Below, piece by piece: positions 60,765 to 61,612 of a stretch of DNA of 61,612 nucleotides (its first letter is position 1; each line of letters opens with the position of its first letter). The stretch covers positions 1-61,612 of the forward strand of contig NZ_JAPUVR010000128.1 of NCBI RefSeq assembly GCF_029255125.1, written 5' to 3'. This stretch comes from Accumulibacter sp. (GTDB lineage: Bacteria > Pseudomonadota > Gammaproteobacteria > Burkholderiales > Rhodocyclaceae). The translations under genes and the position numbers were made by a program. The notes beneath the pieces are model-generated. The model did no database searches, was not told where the DNA came from, and saw only the letters and a list, made by a program, of their open reading frames with translations.

Positions 60765-60855
60765 CGTGGGACGGGGCGCTGCGAGGCTCTTGCCTGTCCT
60801 GATCAGACGGTGCAGCCACGCACTCCGCGCCTGCACGAACCGAGGGACTCAGACC

Positions 60856-61215
60856 ATGCCCGAACTCCGACCCGTCTTCGAAGAGCTGAAGTCGGTGATG
60901 GCGCCCTACGCGGCCAGGCTCGCGACTGCACAAGACGACGAATCCAGCCTGGTTCTGAATACGAAATTCGTCCAGAAGAGCAGGAAGCCGATGTGCTTTG
61001 GCGCTGTCATGCTGAAGAAGTCGTACGTCAGCTACCACTTGATGCCGGTGTACGTCACCCCAGGGCTCTTGGCCGGAGTCTCGCCCGCGCTGCGCCGCAG
61101 GATGCAGGGCAAGTCCTGCTTCAACTTTACTCACATCGACAATGTTCTGTTCGCGGAGCTGCGCGCACTGACTGCGGCAAGTCTTCACAGCTTTCAGACT
61201 CTTGGCTACGTATAA
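60856..61215 (+). CDS. Small conserved hypothetical protein
   Basis: 119 residues from ATG 60856 (MPELRPVFEELKSVMAPYA). Motifs FGAVMLKKSYVSYHLMPVY and RRMQGKSCFNF are the conserved core of a widespread small protein family of unknown function that I recognise only by pattern. It lies next to intron debris and may itself be a recent arrival. No strong ribosome-binding site. Confidence 0.68.
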   Translation: MPELRPVFEELKSVMAPYAARLATAQDDESSLVLNTKFVQKSRKPMCFGAVMLKKSYVSYHLMPVYVTPGLLAGVSPALRRRMQGKSCFNFTHIDNVLFAELRALTAASLHSFQTLGYV

Positions 61216-61303
61216 GGCGAGCAGGCTCCGGATCATTGGGCAGCAGGATGAGTGGTAGCCCCGATCGTACGCCTGCGGAAGCAACTCCAACAGGAGCGAG
61301 CGC

Positions 61304-61395
61304 TTGACGAGAAGGACGAGCAGGAAGCAGATGCCGGTCCGCAAGGCGCTGTGGCACGAGCGGCGCTGAAGAGCGACAAGACCTTGGCGGATCTG
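61304..61395 (+). pseudogene. IS3-family OrfA transposase N-terminal fragment
   Basis: TTG at 61304 opens TRRTSRKQMPVRKA, then another frame gives VARAALKSDKTLADL, as in OrfA proteins (MTRRTRRNHSPAFKAKVA...KGDKTLAEL). The helix-turn-helix that normally follows is lost. Confidence 0.42.
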
Positions 61396-61544
61396 GATCT
61401 GGCGACGCCCTTTCTCTCTCCGGTCCGACGTTTCGAGCGCGCTGGCGGCCGTGGTGCTCAAACACGAGGTGGGCGAACCGCTCGTAATCATTTCAGATTT
61501 CCGGATCTCGGCGGGGTATTGAGGCAGAGCTCAGGAATTCGATG

Positions 61545-61560
61545 TGGCACGTTATTTGAC
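61545..61560 (+). promoter_or_regulatory. Sigma54-like promoter at window end
   Basis: TGGCAC-N5-TTGAC with the proper 10-nt interval between the GG and the -12 element, but the usual GC is GA. A sigma70-like TTGACC/CATAAT pair overlaps it with an overlong 20-nt spacer. The target gene is beyond the window. Confidence 0.3.
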
Positions 61561-61612
61561 CAGGCGAGAGGTTGCTCCTGGCATAATTTGGCACCTCACG
61601 TTGCGAAGGAGT

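Larger units (their letters stand above)
60304..60803 (+). mobile_element. Second group II intron, heavily degraded 3' part
   Basis: Directly after the first intron's 3' end comes a different maturase C-terminus (60304-60696), then a domain-V-like element (60731-60764) and a 3'-end-like CCTGTCCTGAT (60793-60803). Similarity is weaker than for the first copy. Confidence 0.5.
61216..61612 (+). other. Terminal 397-nt region with transposase debris
   Basis: No intact gene. It holds a probable IS3 OrfA scrap (61304-61395), a sigma54-like promoter (61545-61560) and a GAAGGAGT ribosome-binding site at the very end, so a gene probably starts just outside the window. Confidence 0.45.

Overview
The window is a GC-rich chromosomal segment of a Gram-negative bacterium, very probably a betaproteobacterium of the Rhodocyclales (Azoarcus/Dechloromonas/Accumulibacter-like). 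This is inferred from three things: the tuf-S10-spc-alpha ribosomal super-operon; the gyrA-pheA-hisC-tyrA-aroA/cmk-rpsA-ihfB-lapAB-hldA-hldD-cysM order; and the zinc-knuckle form of ribosomal protein S4. No database search was possible.

Region 1 (1-14402) is the end of tuf followed by the S10, spc and alpha ribosomal operons on the + strand, with secY, infA, rpmJ and rpoA, closing with rplQ and a clear intrinsic terminator. Promoter-like sequences lie before rplC, rplN and rpsM. Region 2 (14499-26577) has a lone GspE/PilB-type ATPase and fabI on the - strand, a four-gene Yej/Opp-type peptide ABC transporter on the + strand, the lytic transglycosylase MltD (-), and tRNA-Asp(GTC) with its own promoter and terminator (-). 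Region 3 (27078-42485) is gyrA and the aromatic amino acid genes (pheA, hisC, tyrA and a fused aroA-cmk), then rpsA, ihfB, the lipopolysaccharide genes lapA, lapB, hldA and hldD, then cysM and a PolB-like exonuclease.

Region 4 (42572-53895) carries accessory envelope genes: a periplasmic amino-acid-binding protein, a DUF2189 membrane protein, maleylacetoacetate isomerase, an MscS channel fused to a cyclic-nucleotide-binding domain, a DUF2502 protein, an AttEFGH-like ABC system with a Tat-exported AttH/CrtC-like protein, and an MltB-type transglycosylase. Region 5 (54354-59664) has an unknown conserved protein divergent from a tight + strand operon: aldehyde dehydrogenase, a Tat-signal small subunit, a GMC flavoprotein dehydrogenase and a membrane-anchored alpha/beta hydrolase. 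It looks like an ester-alcohol-aldehyde-acid oxidation module.

Region 6 (59850-61612) is a graveyard of mobile DNA. The broken 3' end of one group II intron (maturase C-terminus plus domain V/VI) abuts a second, different degraded maturase C-terminus that has its own candidate domain V. A small conserved hypothetical gene and a probable IS3 OrfA scrap follow. The most unusual items are these tandem or nested intron ends, the GMC/Tat/aldehyde dehydrogenase operon, the MscS-cNMP channel and a 19-bp perfect palindrome at 53996-54038. No CRISPR array, prophage or defence system was seen.
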